DNA of 64,000 nucleotides from Bryobacteraceae bacterium (lineage in GTDB: Bacteria; Acidobacteriota; Terriglobia; Bryobacterales; Bryobacteraceae): the NCBI GenBank assembly GCA_041394945.1, contig JAWKHH010000001.1, positions 1,116,001-1,180,000 of the forward strand, read 5' to 3'. The notes under the pieces are model-generated. The model searched no databases. It was not told the origin of the DNA and saw only the letters and a program-made list of their open reading frames with translations. The translations under genes and the position numbers were made by a program. Position 1 is the stretch's first letter. Each line of letters starts with the position of its first letter. Below are positions 8,501-20,809 of this stretch, piece after piece.

Positions 8501-9210
8501 AGGATATTCAGTCGCGCATCCACCGTTTTATCAACAGTCCCATGTGGTCCGGCCTGATCGAGAACGGCCGTGCGTATTCGCCGTTCACTTACAACGTCGA
8601 GGCACTCGTGCCCTGGCGGACCCTCACCGGCCGGCAGCATTTCTACCTCGACCATCCCGGATACATCCAGTTTGGTGAGCACCTAGTGACCTACAAGCCC
8701 CGCCCACTGCCGAAGGACTACGCCGACCTGCGCGTCAGCAAAGAGGCGGGCCCGACCAAGATGCTGAATTACCTGACGCCCCATGGAAAGTGGCACATCC
8801 ACTCCACTTACGGTGACAACCAGCGGATGACCACGTTGTCGCGCGGAGTGGAGCCCTTTTGGATGAACGATCACGACGCCGCCGAAGTGGGAATCGTCGA
8901 CAACGATTGGGTGGAGGTTCACAACGATCACGGCGTGGTGGTGACGCGCGCCGCCGTGAGCGCCCGCATCCCCCGCGGCGTTTGCATTCAGTACCACTCA
9001 CCCGAGCGCACCTACTCGGTGCCGAAGTCTCCTCTGCGAAACTACCGCCGCGCCGGTGGCCACAACAGTCTCACGCGCATCCGCCTCAAACCCAATCTGA
9101 TGGTGGGCGGATACGGGCAGTTTACGTTTCACTTTAACTACTGGGGTCCCACGGGCTGCAACCGGGACACGCACGTTCTGGTGCGGCGATTGCCCGAACT
9201 GAAGTGGTAA
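5566..9210 (+). CDS. narG: Respiratory nitrate reductase alpha subunit, molybdenum-containing
   Basis: The 1214-residue product matches full-length NarG. The N-terminal Fe-S motif is present: H39, C43, C47 and C82 (STHGVNCTGGC and RGCQRG). The segment FYDWYCDLPPASP (about 206-218) is the conserved NarG stretch that carries the aspartate ligand of molybdenum. WGEQTDVQESADWYN follows as in NarG. It reduces nitrate to nitrite using bis-MGD. The GTG start at 5566 overlaps the narC stop, preceded by GGAGAGG. No twin-arginine motif is evident, as for classical NarG. Only 10 bases separate it from narH. Confidence 0.96.
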   Translation: MKPNGTLTWIKDEANPASRSWEQFYRNRWQHDKIVRSTHGVNCTGGCTWQIYVKDGIVTWEMQGLDYPSLESGLPPYEPRGCQRGISYSWYLYSPLRVKYPYIRGALLDLWREARAEHEDPVAAWKSLVSNPEKRARWQKARGKGGFRRLDWDIAVELISASMIHTIQEYGPDRIAGFSPIPAMSMISYASGARMLQLMGGVALSFYDWYCDLPPASPEVWGEQTDVQESADWYNAKLLAVMGSNLNMTRTPDCHFAAEARHNGTKMWVFAPDFNQVAKYADEWIPLNAGQDGAWWMAVAHVLLKEFHHEQRTPYFIEYSKKFTDSPLLVELVERESGFQPGQLLRANRLSPYAEVENGDWQFLMWDEDDAAPKMPLGSVGYRWSKEKGKWNLQLKDGVTGSDIRPALTFLEAHDCVVQVKFDDFGAGTIRRRGVPARRITTADGKTVLASTVYDLTMAQHGVGRGLPGDYPADYDDENAPFTPAWSEKYTGMSKDTLIRFAREWGETARLTNGKCTVIIGAGINHWYHNNLMYRAAISALMLCGCVGVNGGGLAHYVGQEKLAPGEPWSAIAFGKDWYPPSRLQNAPSWHYIHTDQWRYERDYADYHSMPQEPLIQDLRGTHTADVQAQAVRNGWLPFYPQFNKNPLAVPKEAREQGAKTDEDVVRHAVKQLKEKKLRFSVEDPDAPENWPRVWFIWRGNALMASSKGHEYFLRHYLGTHDNAIAPDIAEGSVHDIEFHKTAPQGKMDLVVDLNFRMDTSALYSDIVLPAASWYEKADLNSTDMHSFIHPLSAAVPPCWQSKSDWQIFRTIAKKFSELSERHFPDPVEDLVATPLAHDTAAEVAQPAIREWMKGEVEAIPGKTMPGLRVVRRDYKNLHNQYISFGPMVPKNGLGAHGTHYEVADLYEETLRNKPYVEWNGARYPSLLDDELVCDTILRFATVTNGEMAYRSYQEMQERVGLPLVQLAEKNRGVRVSYKDIQSRIHRFINSPMWSGLIENGRAYSPFTYNVEALVPWRTLTGRQHFYLDHPGYIQFGEHLVTYKPRPLPKDYADLRVSKEAGPTKMLNYLTPHGKWHIHSTYGDNQRMTTLSRGVEPFWMNDHDAAEVGIVDNDWVEVHNDHGVVVTRAAVSARIPRGVCIQYHSPERTYSVPKSPLRNYRRAGGHNSLTRIRLKPNLMVGGYGQFTFHFNYWGPTGCNRDTHVLVRRLPELKW

Positions 9211-9220
9211 AGGGAGGCCC

Positions 9221-10714
9221 ATGATGAATGTCAGAAGCCAGGTCTCGATGGTGTTTCACCTCGACAAATGCATCGGCTGCCATACCTGCAGCATCGCCTG
9301 CAAGAACATCTGGACCGACCGCAAAGGCGCCGAGTATATGTGGTGGAACAACGTGGAGACCAAGCCTGGAACCGGGTTTCCCACCGCGTGGGAAGACCAG
9401 GACAAGTACAACGGCGGTTGGGCCTGCGAGGACGGGCAATTGCGGCTGAAGTCCACCAGCAAGGCAAAGACGGTCTTCAACATCTTTCACCACCCGAACA
9501 TGCCGACCATGGACGATTACTACGAGCCATGGACGTACGACTACCAGCACCTGTTCAACGCACCGGAGGGGCCGGACCAGCCCACGGCCGTCCCCATTTC
9601 CATGGTTACCGGCGAGTTGATTAATATCAAGTCCGGCCCCAACTGGGACGACGACCTGGGCGGTTCGCCCATCTACGCCGAGCATGACCCCAACCTCAAG
9701 GGACTCAGCGAAGAACAGCGACAGCAGCTTTTCGCGGTCGAACGGTTGGTGTTCTTCTACTTGCCCCGGATCTGCAACCACTGTCTCAATCCCTCGTGCG
9801 TGGCCTCCTGCCCCTCCGGCGCCTTGTACAAGCGCGGCGAGGACGGGATCGTATTGCTGGATCAGAATCGTTGCCGCGCCTGGCGCGCCTGCGTCGCCGC
9901 CTGTCCGTACAAGAAAACATTCTTCAACTGGTCCACGGGCAAGAGTGAAAAGTGCATCCTTTGTTATCCGAGGCTGGAGACCGGGCAAGCCCCGGCTTGT
10001 TTTCACTCTTGCGTGGGACGCATCCGCTACCTCGGCGTGCTCCTATACGACGCTTCGCGGATCGAGGAGGTCGCCAAGAGCCCCGCCGACGAACTGGTGG
10101 AAGCGCAGCGGTCCATCATTCTTGATCCGCATGATCCGGCGGTGGCCGCCGCCGCGAGAGCGAATGGGATCCACGACTCAGTGATTGAGTCCGCGCGGCG
10201 CTCGCCTGTGTACAAGTTCGTCAAGGAGTGGAAAATCGCGCTGCCTCCTCACATCGAATTTCGCACGCTGCCGATGCTGTTCTATGTGCCGCCTATGGCG
10301 CCCGTCATGGCTGGCAAGGAAACTGGGCCCGTAAAGAACGTCAGTGACGACCTCTTCCACGATATCGAGGAGGCTCGAGTGCCGATGCGCTTTTTAGCGA
10401 ACCTGCTCGGAGCCGGCAATGAAGGAAAAGTCCGCTACGCATTGCGGAAGCAGAAGGCTGTCCGCTGGTACCGCCGCGCGCTGACCGTCGGGGACGTATC
10501 GCACGCACAGGCCGCCGAGATGCTGGCGCAGGCCGACTGCACGCCAGAGGAGGCCGAGGCCATCTACCGGCTCACTTCCCTGTGTACGTTCGACGACCGC
10601 TTCGTCATCCCGCCCATGCACCGCGAGGAAGCCATCGAGATGCTGGTCGATCCGCTGGAGCACAAGCAGAACGCCGGTTTCGGTTTCCTGACCGGCCCCA
10701 GGAGGGGGTTATGA
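9221..10714 (+). CDS. narH: Respiratory nitrate reductase beta subunit, four Fe-S clusters
   Basis: The 497-residue product has the four cysteine groups of NarH: CIGCHTCSIACK, CNHCLNPSCVASCP, CRAWRACVAACP, and CILCYPRLE with CFHSCVGRIRY. The tryptophan in CRAW replaces one cysteine, as in NarH proteins where that site is a [3Fe-4S] cluster. The subunit wires electrons from NarI haems to NarG. GGGAGG stands just before the ATG at 9221. The stop overlaps narJ (ATGA). Confidence 0.96.
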   Translation: MMNVRSQVSMVFHLDKCIGCHTCSIACKNIWTDRKGAEYMWWNNVETKPGTGFPTAWEDQDKYNGGWACEDGQLRLKSTSKAKTVFNIFHHPNMPTMDDYYEPWTYDYQHLFNAPEGPDQPTAVPISMVTGELINIKSGPNWDDDLGGSPIYAEHDPNLKGLSEEQRQQLFAVERLVFFYLPRICNHCLNPSCVASCPSGALYKRGEDGIVLLDQNRCRAWRACVAACPYKKTFFNWSTGKSEKCILCYPRLETGQAPACFHSCVGRIRYLGVLLYDASRIEEVAKSPADELVEAQRSIILDPHDPAVAAAARANGIHDSVIESARRSPVYKFVKEWKIALPPHIEFRTLPMLFYVPPMAPVMAGKETGPVKNVSDDLFHDIEEARVPMRFLANLLGAGNEGKVRYALRKQKAVRWYRRALTVGDVSHAQAAEMLAQADCTPEEAEAIYRLTSLCTFDDRFVIPPMHREEAIEMLVDPLEHKQNAGFGFLTGPRRGL

Positions 10715-11253
10715 CCGAGGGTCAGAATCTTCCATGGTGCCTCCTTCTGGCGCCACTGTTTGAATATCCGGACGCCGCCTATGGCGAGCGTGTCCGGTTC
10801 GCGGTTGCGGGTTGCCCCCCGGCGGCCCGTAACCAGTTGACCCGCTTTCTGGCCGAGGTCGCCAGCCTCCCCCTCGCCTCCATCGAGGAGTCCTTCATCC
10901 AGGCATTTGACCTCAATCCCGATTGCGCCCTCGACATCGGCTGGCATTTGTTTGGTGAAGATTACGCGCGCGGCGAGTTCATGATCAAGTTAAAGAAGGA
11001 ACACCGGCGCTACGGAATCGATGAACGCGCCGAACTGCCAGACCACCTGCCGGCCGTGTTGCGGCTCCTCGGGGCGCTGCCCGAGGCCGAGGCTGCCCCC
11101 CTAGCCAAGCAGTTCATTGTGCCCGCGCTCTCGAAGATCCGCTCTCAATTTAAGGAAGAGGCGCAACCGTTCGCTTGCCTACTGGACGCCCTGGCCGCCT
11201 GCCTGGTGAACGCCGGCTATTCGCCCGCCGCGGAGGAGGTTCTCCATGAATAG
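10711..11253 (+). CDS. narJ: Nitrate reductase assembly chaperone
   Basis: From ATG at 10711, with AGGAGGGGG just upstream, the product has 180 residues, the usual length for NarJ. It is a helical TorD/NarJ-type chaperone with a conserved early segment (LLLAPLFEYPDAAY) and a central run (DYARGEFMIKLKKEHRRYGI). NarJ inserts the molybdenum cofactor into NarG and is not part of the final enzyme. Its start overlaps narH and its end overlaps narI by 8 bases. Confidence 0.9.
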   Translation: MTEGQNLPWCLLLAPLFEYPDAAYGERVRFAVAGCPPAARNQLTRFLAEVASLPLASIEESFIQAFDLNPDCALDIGWHLFGEDYARGEFMIKLKKEHRRYGIDERAELPDHLPAVLRLLGALPEAEAAPLAKQFIVPALSKIRSQFKEEAQPFACLLDALAACLVNAGYSPAAEEVLHE

Positions 11254-11941
11254 CGCTAGCACCTACCTCGATCACTTCTTTTTCCTGGCGTTGCCCTACG
11301 TCGCTTTCTTCACTTTCTTTTTCGTTACCATCGAGCGGTACCGTAACCGGAAATTTACTTACTCCAGCCTCTCCTCCCAGTTCCTGGAAAACCAGCAACA
11401 CTTTTGGGGGCTTGTTCCCTTTCACTATGGGATCCTCGTCGTGATCACGGGACATATCGTGGCCTTCCTTGTCCCCCGCGAAGTTCTTTGGTGGAACAGC
11501 AAGCCGCTCCGGCTGTACATTTTGGAAAGCACGGCGTTGGTTTTCGCCATTCTGGCCGCCGTCGGACTTGTCGCCGCCATTATTCGGCGCGTCAGTGTGT
11601 CGAAGTTGCGCCGCGTAACCAGTCCCGTCGATTGGCTGCTCTTTGCGATGCTGCTGCTGCAGATCCTCTTGGGTATCGAGGTTGCAGTTCGCTACCCTTG
11701 GGGCTCATCCTGGTTTGCCACGTCACTTACTCCCTACCTCTGGTCGGTGGCTTGGCTCAGCCCCGACTTGTCATACGTCAGCCCGCTTCCCTGGCACGTG
11801 AAGTTTCACATTATCAACGCTTACCTGCTGATCCTGTTGTTCCCGTTCACCCGGCTTGTCCATATCCTGGTGATTCCTAACCCCTATTTGTGGCGGAAAC
11901 CGCAAGTCGTCCGTTGGTACCGGCCACCGATGGGAGTGTGA
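11246..11941 (+). CDS. narI: Nitrate reductase gamma subunit, dihaem b membrane protein
   Basis: The 231-residue product has about five membrane helices. H60 and H70 (PFHYG and TGH), H188 (VKFH) and H206 (RLVH) match the four haem b ligand histidines known in Escherichia coli NarI (56, 66, 187 and 205). It oxidises quinol and passes electrons to NarH. All ligands are kept, so this reductase should accept quinol directly even though a complex III is encoded in the same operon. Confidence 0.94.
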   Translation: MNSASTYLDHFFFLALPYVAFFTFFFVTIERYRNRKFTYSSLSSQFLENQQHFWGLVPFHYGILVVITGHIVAFLVPREVLWWNSKPLRLYILESTALVFAILAAVGLVAAIIRRVSVSKLRRVTSPVDWLLFAMLLLQILLGIEVAVRYPWGSSWFATSLTPYLWSVAWLSPDLSYVSPLPWHVKFHIINAYLLILLFPFTRLVHILVIPNPYLWRKPQVVRWYRPPMGV

Positions 11942-11960
11942 AGCGTCGTCGAGATCCCGT

Positions 11961-13307
11961 ATGCCGCATGTACATGGCGCGCCACGAAAAGGACTGATCG
12001 GAGCCACCGCAGGCTTCTTTGTGGGTTTTGCCGCTGTGGCCTTGTTCGGCTCCACGGCCGCGGCGTTCCGGGCAGCGATGGGGCTCAGCCCATTCCAGGT
12101 CGGGATTCTCATAGCCATGCCGTCCCTCTCCGGTGCTCTCCTCCGAATCCCGTTCTCGGCTTGGGTGGACACATCGGGAGGGCGCAAACCTTTTCTTACA
12201 CTTCTGGCACTTTCGAGTATTGGCATGGCGGGATTGTTAGCGCTATTGGCCTCGTTCTACCCATCTCGTATGAGCGAGAGCTTGTATCCGGTAGTCCTAT
12301 TGCTTGCGTTATTGAGCGGTTGCGGCATTGCAACGTTCTCCGTCGGCGCCGGGCAGGTCGCTTACTGGTACCCCAAGGCCGGCCAGGGGTTGGCTCTGGC
12401 TCTGTTCGCGGGCGTTGGAAATCTTGCACCGGGGCTCTTCTCCATGCTGATCCCCATCGCCTTGCAGTCACTCGGCCTTACGTGGTCCTATGCCTTTTGG
12501 TTGGGGCTGCTGCTGGCTGGGCTTGCTTACTACTGGGTGGCCGGGTCCAACGCCTGGTACTTCCAGTTGCGTCAGGCGGGCATGGGCGACGCCGAATCCC
12601 GCCAGCAGGCACAAGCATTGGGGCAAGAGCTCTTTCCAAAGGGGGATCTGAAGGATAGCCTTCGTTCCTCCGCGCGCACATGGCGAACTTGGGCGCTGGT
12701 TCTCATGTACTTCACCACGTTCGGTGGCTTTATCGCGTTGACGGCGTGGTTCCCTACGTACTGGACTCAGTTTTTTGGACTCACCCCCATTTACGCTGGG
12801 CTGCTGACCGCTTTGTTCTCGCTGTTGACTTCCTCGATCCGCATCGCCGGCGGCATTCTTTCGGACCGGTTGCGCGAAGGCGGAGAGAACACGGCCGTTC
12901 TGGGGCTTCTCATCATGATGGCCGGCGCTCTGGTGATGGTGAACGCTGACCAGTATGAACTGGCAATTCCCGGCTGCGTACTACTCGGTTCCGGCATGGG
13001 AATCTGCAACGCGGCGGTCTTCAAGCTGGTTCCTCAAGCGGTTCCTCAAGCGATTGGCGGAGCGGTCGGCTGGGTAGGCGGTCTCGGCGCACTGGGTGGA
13101 TTCCTGATCCCGCCGGCTATGGGGTTCGCCGTCAGCGACCTCGGCAGCCGCGGCTATGCGATCGGCTTTATCGTATTCATCTATCTCTGCCTTGCTTCGA
13201 TGACCACGGCTTGGATTCTCAAGTACGTCGACGGCAAGCCGGCCCCCGAGCTCGTCCGCCTCGATAGCCAGCCCCTCACGGGAAGGAGGGACCAACCTGC
13301 GTCATGA
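11961..13307 (+). CDS. narK: Nitrate/nitrite transporter, major facilitator superfamily
   Basis: The 448-residue protein has about 12 membrane helices. An arginine in helix 2 (GALLRIPFSAWVD) and one in helix 8 (SSIRIAGGILSDR) match the substrate-binding arginines of NarK. Glycine-rich signatures occur in helix 5 (AGVGNLAPGLF) and near helix 11 (GGAVGWVGGLGALGG). Nitrate uptake by proton symport or nitrate/nitrite exchange are both possible. It starts 19 bases after narI and its stop overlaps the actA start. Confidence 0.92.
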   Translation: MPHVHGAPRKGLIGATAGFFVGFAAVALFGSTAAAFRAAMGLSPFQVGILIAMPSLSGALLRIPFSAWVDTSGGRKPFLTLLALSSIGMAGLLALLASFYPSRMSESLYPVVLLLALLSGCGIATFSVGAGQVAYWYPKAGQGLALALFAGVGNLAPGLFSMLIPIALQSLGLTWSYAFWLGLLLAGLAYYWVAGSNAWYFQLRQAGMGDAESRQQAQALGQELFPKGDLKDSLRSSARTWRTWALVLMYFTTFGGFIALTAWFPTYWTQFFGLTPIYAGLLTALFSLLTSSIRIAGGILSDRLREGGENTAVLGLLIMMAGALVMVNADQYELAIPGCVLLGSGMGICNAAVFKLVPQAVPQAIGGAVGWVGGLGALGGFLIPPAMGFAVSDLGSRGYAIGFIVFIYLCLASMTTAWILKYVDGKPAPELVRLDSQPLTGRRDQPAS

Positions 13308-13957
13308 CCCACCGCATTGTGACCATCATCCTCTTGATCGGCCTGGCGTTTAGCGCGCACCTGTTTTCCTCCAGGCTGGGGTCGGCCCGGCTTCCAGGCA
13401 ACCAGCAGGGCTACGAACCGGCGCAGCCAATCGCCTACTCGCACCGCCTCCACGCTGGTGAACTGAAGATCGATTGCCTCTATTGCCACTCCGGCGCCGT
13501 GCGCAGCCGGCACGCGGGAATCCCTGCCGGCAACGTCTGTTTGAATTGCCACACCCAGGTCAGGGCTTCCTTCGGCGCGGTCCGCCAGGAGGATGAGTTG
13601 GCGGCAAAGGAGAACCGGAAGCCGGGGCTAGTGACGTCAGCCGCGTTGTCCCGGCTGTATCAGGCCATGGGGCTCGATCCCGAGGCCGAAATCCAACCCC
13701 AAAGGATTAGAGCCGGCGTCTCTTGGACGCGGGTCCACAACCTGCCCGACTTTGTGTACTTCGACCACCGTGCGCACGTCACGGCGGGCGTTGCGTGCCA
13801 GGTCTGCCATGGACCCGTCGAAACCATGGAACGGATGCGCCAGTTCTCCACTCTCAGCATGGGCTGGTGTGTGAACTGCCATCGCGATGCAAACCGGAAA
13901 GGAATTCAGGGCCGGACGGTGAACGCCTCCATCGACTGCGCCACCTGCCATTACTGA
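13304..13957 (+). CDS. actA: Alternative complex III subunit A, pentahaem cytochrome c
   Basis: The 217-residue product has an N-terminal membrane/signal helix and five CxxCH sites: CLYCH 58-62, CLNCH 79-83, CQVCH 165-169, CVNCH 189-193 and CATCH 212-216. Five haems and this spacing are typical of ActA. The subunit sits on the periplasmic face and relays electrons out of the complex. The ATG overlaps the narK stop. Confidence 0.92.
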   Translation: MTHRIVTIILLIGLAFSAHLFSSRLGSARLPGNQQGYEPAQPIAYSHRLHAGELKIDCLYCHSGAVRSRHAGIPAGNVCLNCHTQVRASFGAVRQEDELAAKENRKPGLVTSAALSRLYQAMGLDPEAEIQPQRIRAGVSWTRVHNLPDFVYFDHRAHVTAGVACQVCHGPVETMERMRQFSTLSMGWCVNCHRDANRKGIQGRTVNASIDCATCHY

Positions 13958-13970
13958 GGAGTCTCCATCG

Positions 13971-16983
<3,013 letters not shown>

Positions 16984-16991
<8 letters not shown>

Positions 16992-18381
16992 AGCGGGAAC
17001 CGTCCGTCTACCCCTCATCCAGGGCGGTAAATCGCTGGCCCAGGTGACCCTCGACGTCCTGGCGCCCATGGAGCGACGGCCAGGCCTGCTGTGGTGGGTT
17101 GCGTTTGCCACCGCGCTGGGGCTCCTCGCCTTGGGCGCCGCCGCCGTCAGCTACCAAGTCGCCACCGGCATTGGAACCTGGGGCCTGAACAACACCGTCG
17201 GATGGGCCTTCGACATCACCAACTTCGTATTCTGGATCGGTATCGGCCACGCGGGCACACTCATTTCCGCGATCCTCTTCCTGTTCCGCCAGCGCTGGAG
17301 GACCTCCGTCAACCGTTCGGCGGAAGCCATGACGCTATTCGCCGTCATGTGCGCCGGCATTTTTCCTCTGATTCACATGGGCCGGCCCTGGATGGGCTTC
17401 TGGGTCTTCCCCTACCCCAACGACCGTGGGCCGCTCTGGATGAACTTCCGCTCTCCCCTGGCTTGGGACGCATTCGCTATCTCCACTTACTTCATCATCT
17501 CGGCGACCTTTTGGTACATCGGACTTATCCCCGACCTGGCTACCATACGTGACCGCAGCCGCCCAGGGCCGCGGCGCGCCGTCTTCTCCCTGCTCAGCCT
17601 AGGCTGGGACGGCAGCTACCGCACTTGGCAGCGCTACGAAACCGTCTACACGCTCCTCGCCGGGTTGGCTACGCCCCTCGTGGTTTCCGTGCACACCATC
17701 GTCAGTTGGGACTTCGCCACCTCCGTCATCCCTGGCTGGCATGCGACCATCTTTCCACCTTACTTTGTCGCCGGCGCCATCTTCTCGGGCATGGCCATGG
17801 TGCTGACGCTGATGATCATCGCCAGAAAAGCGATGAACCTGGAGCACTACATCACTCACAGGCACGTGGACGTGATGTGCAAACTCATCCTGCTCACGAG
17901 CGGAATCGTTGCCCTCGCCTATGGGACCGAGTTCTTCACGGCCCAATACTCGGGAAATTCATACGAACAGTTCGTCTTTCTAAACAGGGCGATGGGGCCC
18001 ATGGCATGGTCCTACTGGACCATGGTCTCCTGCAATGTGCTGGCTCCTCAATTCCTCTGGTTCAAACGCGTGCGCTCTTCGCTCCCTGCTGTGTTCGTGA
18101 TCACTATCTTTATCAACATTGGCATGTGGTTTGAGCGCTTCGTCATCATCGTCACAAGCCTGCACCGCGACTACCTGCCGTCCAGTTGGGCCAGTTACAC
18201 GCCCAGCCCGATTGAAGTGGCGACACTACTCGGGAGCTTCGGGCTGTTCTTCACACTCTTCCTTCTTTTTTGCCGCCTTCTTCCGGTGATCGCCATCGCC
18301 GAAGTGAAGGGTGTTCTTCAGCATGGTCAAGCCTCCGGCGGCGGACAACCACGCCACGAGGAAGGGGGACGCCAGGAATGA
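16984..18381 (+). CDS. actC: Alternative complex III subunit C, NrfD-like quinol-binding membrane protein
   Basis: From ATG at 16984, with GAAGGGGG upstream, the product has 465 residues and about ten membrane helices of the NrfD/PsrC family. It matches ActC in length and in segments such as NNTVGWAFDITNFVFWIGIG. ActC is the main quinol-oxidising membrane subunit in known structures. It overlaps actB by 8 bases and actD by 4 (ATGA). Confidence 0.93.
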
Positions 18382-18908
18382 CGCGCAGGGTCATGGTCGG
18401 CATTTTCGCGGGTGAGCAACAGGTCATGCAGGCGACCAGGGCTGTCCGGAAACGGGGGCTGCGGATACTGGACGTGTATGCTCCTTACGCCGTCCACGGC
18501 TTGGACGAGGCCATGGGGCTACCGCCGTCGCGGCTGCCTTGGGTCTGCTTCGCGCTTGGCCTCTCGGGTGCCGCGCTCAAGGTCTGGTTCGAATACTGGA
18601 CGACGTCCGTCGACTGGCCCGTAAATGTGGGCGGCAAACCCTGGGACTCACTCCCGGCGTTCGTCCCCATCACGTTCGAGGTCATGGTCCTGTTCGCCGG
18701 CTTAAGCACGGTCTCCGCCTTCTTCCTGGTCAGCCGGTTGTATCCCGGTAGGAAAGCCGTGATCGCCGATCAGGGCACCACAAACGACCGCTTCGCCCTG
18801 GTCATAGAGGAAGCCGACGCGGCGTTCGACCCCCAGACGATCAAACGCCTGCTGGAGACGTACGGAGCCGTCGAGGTCTTCGAACGGGCCGAGGAGACTG
18901 CCTTATGA
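18378..18908 (+). CDS. actD: Alternative complex III subunit D
   Basis: From ATG at 18378 the product has 176 residues with two membrane helices (about 60-80 and 95-120) and soluble ends. ActD proteins have this plan. Its family segment GLDEAMGLPPSRLPWVCF is clear. The function is structural in known complexes. Both ends overlap neighbours by 4 bases. Confidence 0.88.
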   Translation: MTRRVMVGIFAGEQQVMQATRAVRKRGLRILDVYAPYAVHGLDEAMGLPPSRLPWVCFALGLSGAALKVWFEYWTTSVDWPVNVGGKPWDSLPAFVPITFEVMVLFAGLSTVSAFFLVSRLYPGRKAVIADQGTTNDRFALVIEEADAAFDPQTIKRLLETYGAVEVFERAEETAL

Positions 18909-19519
18909 GGCTCAACGGGTTTCTGCTTGCCGCATTCCTCGCCTCGATTGCGGCGAACCTGCTCGTCCGTCCCGCCGCTACAGGACCGAACTTCGAGTTC
19001 ATACCGGAAATGGTGCGCACCAGCGCCTACAAAGCCTACTCAAGCCACCCTGACCTTCCAGGTGGGAGGACGCTGCAACTCCCTCCGGCCGGCACACTCC
19101 CAAGAGGCCGCCGGGATATCGGCTTTGGGCCGGGCGAGGCCGAGGCGCTGCGGGCCGGGGCCACCCTGCCGAATCCCATCTCCACCGAGGATCTGGACGC
19201 TGCCGCCCGCGGCGGAGAGATGTTCCGGATCTATTGCTCCCCCTGCCACGGCGCCTCTGGACGTGGTGACGGGGCCGTGGCCATGCGCGGCTTTCCTGCG
19301 CCCCCGCCCCTGAACAGCGAAAAAGCTCTCGCGATGAAGGACGGCCAAATCTTCCACCTCATCGCCTTCGGCCAGAAAAACATGCCGGGCTATGCGGCAC
19401 AGATCGACCCCGTGGACAGGTGGAAGGCGGTGCTCTACGTGCGAACGCTGCAACGGCGGTTGCAAGTTCCTCCGCCTGCCCCGGCGGCAGCCGTCACGAC
19501 GAGTGAGGTCAGACCATGA
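18905..19519 (+). CDS. actE: Alternative complex III subunit E, monohaem cytochrome c
   Basis: The 204-residue product has an N-terminal anchor or lipoprotein-like helix and one haem site, CSPCH at 111-115, in a cytochrome c fold with a later methionine (NMPGY) as the likely axial ligand. ActE is the periplasmic electron exit of the complex. ATGA overlaps link it to actD and actF. Confidence 0.9.
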   Translation: MRLNGFLLAAFLASIAANLLVRPAATGPNFEFIPEMVRTSAYKAYSSHPDLPGGRTLQLPPAGTLPRGRRDIGFGPGEAEALRAGATLPNPISTEDLDAAARGGEMFRIYCSPCHGASGRGDGAVAMRGFPAPPPLNSEKALAMKDGQIFHLIAFGQKNMPGYAAQIDPVDRWKAVLYVRTLQRRLQVPPPAPAAAVTTSEVRP

Positions 19520-20646
19520 AGCCGCAAAAATGGGCGATGGGACTCACCGCCTTGGGCGGTGCGCTGGTAGCGCTTGGCATGGTTCTCTCACCCCGAGCCG
19601 CCCTGGGTAGCGTACTCACGGCGGGCTATTGGCTGACCTGCATGGCGCTATTCGGAGTCTTCTTCGTTTCTGTCCAGTATGCCAGTGGCGCAAGTTGGTC
19701 GGTGGCGTTCCGGCGGGTACCCGAAGCCATGGCCTCGACGCTTCCCGCGGGCGCCGTCATGATTGCGGCGGTACTGGCCTTCGCACCACTGTTGTATCCC
19801 TGGGTTCACGAGCATGGCCACTTCGATGGCTTCAAGCGGATATGGCTCGACCTTCCCTTCTTCCTCGTCCGCGCCACGATCTTCCTATTGCTCTGGTGGT
19901 TATTCGCACGCCTTATCGTGCGCTGTTCCCGCCTACAGGACGCCACTCGCGAACCCGGCCTCACCAGTCGGGTCACACGACTCTCGGTGGGCTTTCTCGT
20001 CATTTTCGCCATCACTTTTTCCCTGGCCAGTTTTGATTGGGTAATGTCGCTGGAGCCCCACTGGTACAGCACGATTTTTGCCATCTACAACTTCGCCGGA
20101 ATGTTCTCCTCCGGCCTGGCGGCGCTCATCTTGCTTCTGGTCTGGCTGCGCCGTACGGGGCCGTTGCGGGACTTTGTAAACGCGGAGCACTTTCACGATC
20201 TAGGCAAATTGCTGTTTGGCTTCACGACGTTTTGGATGTACATCTGGTTCAGCCAGTACATGCTGATTTGGTACGCGAACATTACGGAAGAGAGCGTCTA
20301 CTATATTCAACGGACACAGCGATATTGGGGGCCATTGTTCCTGCTGAACGTCATCCTCAACTGGATCTTTCCGTTCCTGGCCCTGATGCCCAAACGGGTG
20401 AAACGGACGCCTCACCTGCTGGCCCGCGTGGCCGCAGTGGTGGTCATAGGCCGTTGGTTGGATCTTTATCTGATGATCAAACCTGCGACGGGAGTCGCCA
20501 ATCCCGGCCTGACTCCCTGGGACATTGGCGCCATCCTCGCCTCCACGACAATCTTCCTGTACCTCTTTCAGCGCGCTTACCGTCAGGCCGGGCCAGTTCC
20601 ACTAGCCGACCCCCGGTTGGAGGAGAGCCTCAGCTATCACAATTAG
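19516..20646 (+). CDS. actF: Alternative complex III subunit F, NrfD-like membrane protein
   Basis: The 376-residue product has about ten membrane helices and aligns in character with ActF, for example FWMYIWFSQYMLIWYANITEE. It is the last gene of the plus-strand series. No actG and no haem-copper oxidase gene follows. The next genes are on the other strand. No strong T-tract terminator was seen after the stop. Confidence 0.92.
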   Translation: MKPQKWAMGLTALGGALVALGMVLSPRAALGSVLTAGYWLTCMALFGVFFVSVQYASGASWSVAFRRVPEAMASTLPAGAVMIAAVLAFAPLLYPWVHEHGHFDGFKRIWLDLPFFLVRATIFLLLWWLFARLIVRCSRLQDATREPGLTSRVTRLSVGFLVIFAITFSLASFDWVMSLEPHWYSTIFAIYNFAGMFSSGLAALILLLVWLRRTGPLRDFVNAEHFHDLGKLLFGFTTFWMYIWFSQYMLIWYANITEESVYYIQRTQRYWGPLFLLNVILNWIFPFLALMPKRVKRTPHLLARVAAVVVIGRWLDLYLMIKPATGVANPGLTPWDIGAILASTTIFLYLFQRAYRQAGPVPLADPRLEESLSYHN

Positions 20647-20738
20647 CGCGAATGTCTCAGTAGTTGTCGCAGGGCACATGTCCCAATGGAATCCTGAGGG
20701 CGGTCTCACCGTCTCGTGATGTCTGCCCCCGTAAGCTC

Positions 20739-20755
20739 TTTTGTTTTTAACAAAA
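20739..20755. repeat. AT-rich inverted repeat after the act genes
   Basis: TTTTGTT and AACAAAA form a 7-bp stem with a TTT loop. It lies between actF and the convergent toxin gene. It may help end transcription, but the stem is weak. Confidence 0.3.
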
Positions 20756-20809
20756 CAGTTCGAAACGTATCCATCACGGGGAGCCAAATAGTCTGTGTCT
20801 GGCGTGACT

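Noticed and set aside
9876..9884. Tryptophan in place of cysteine in NarH as a defect
   Set aside because: NarH proteins normally have tryptophan here, where the cluster is [3Fe-4S].
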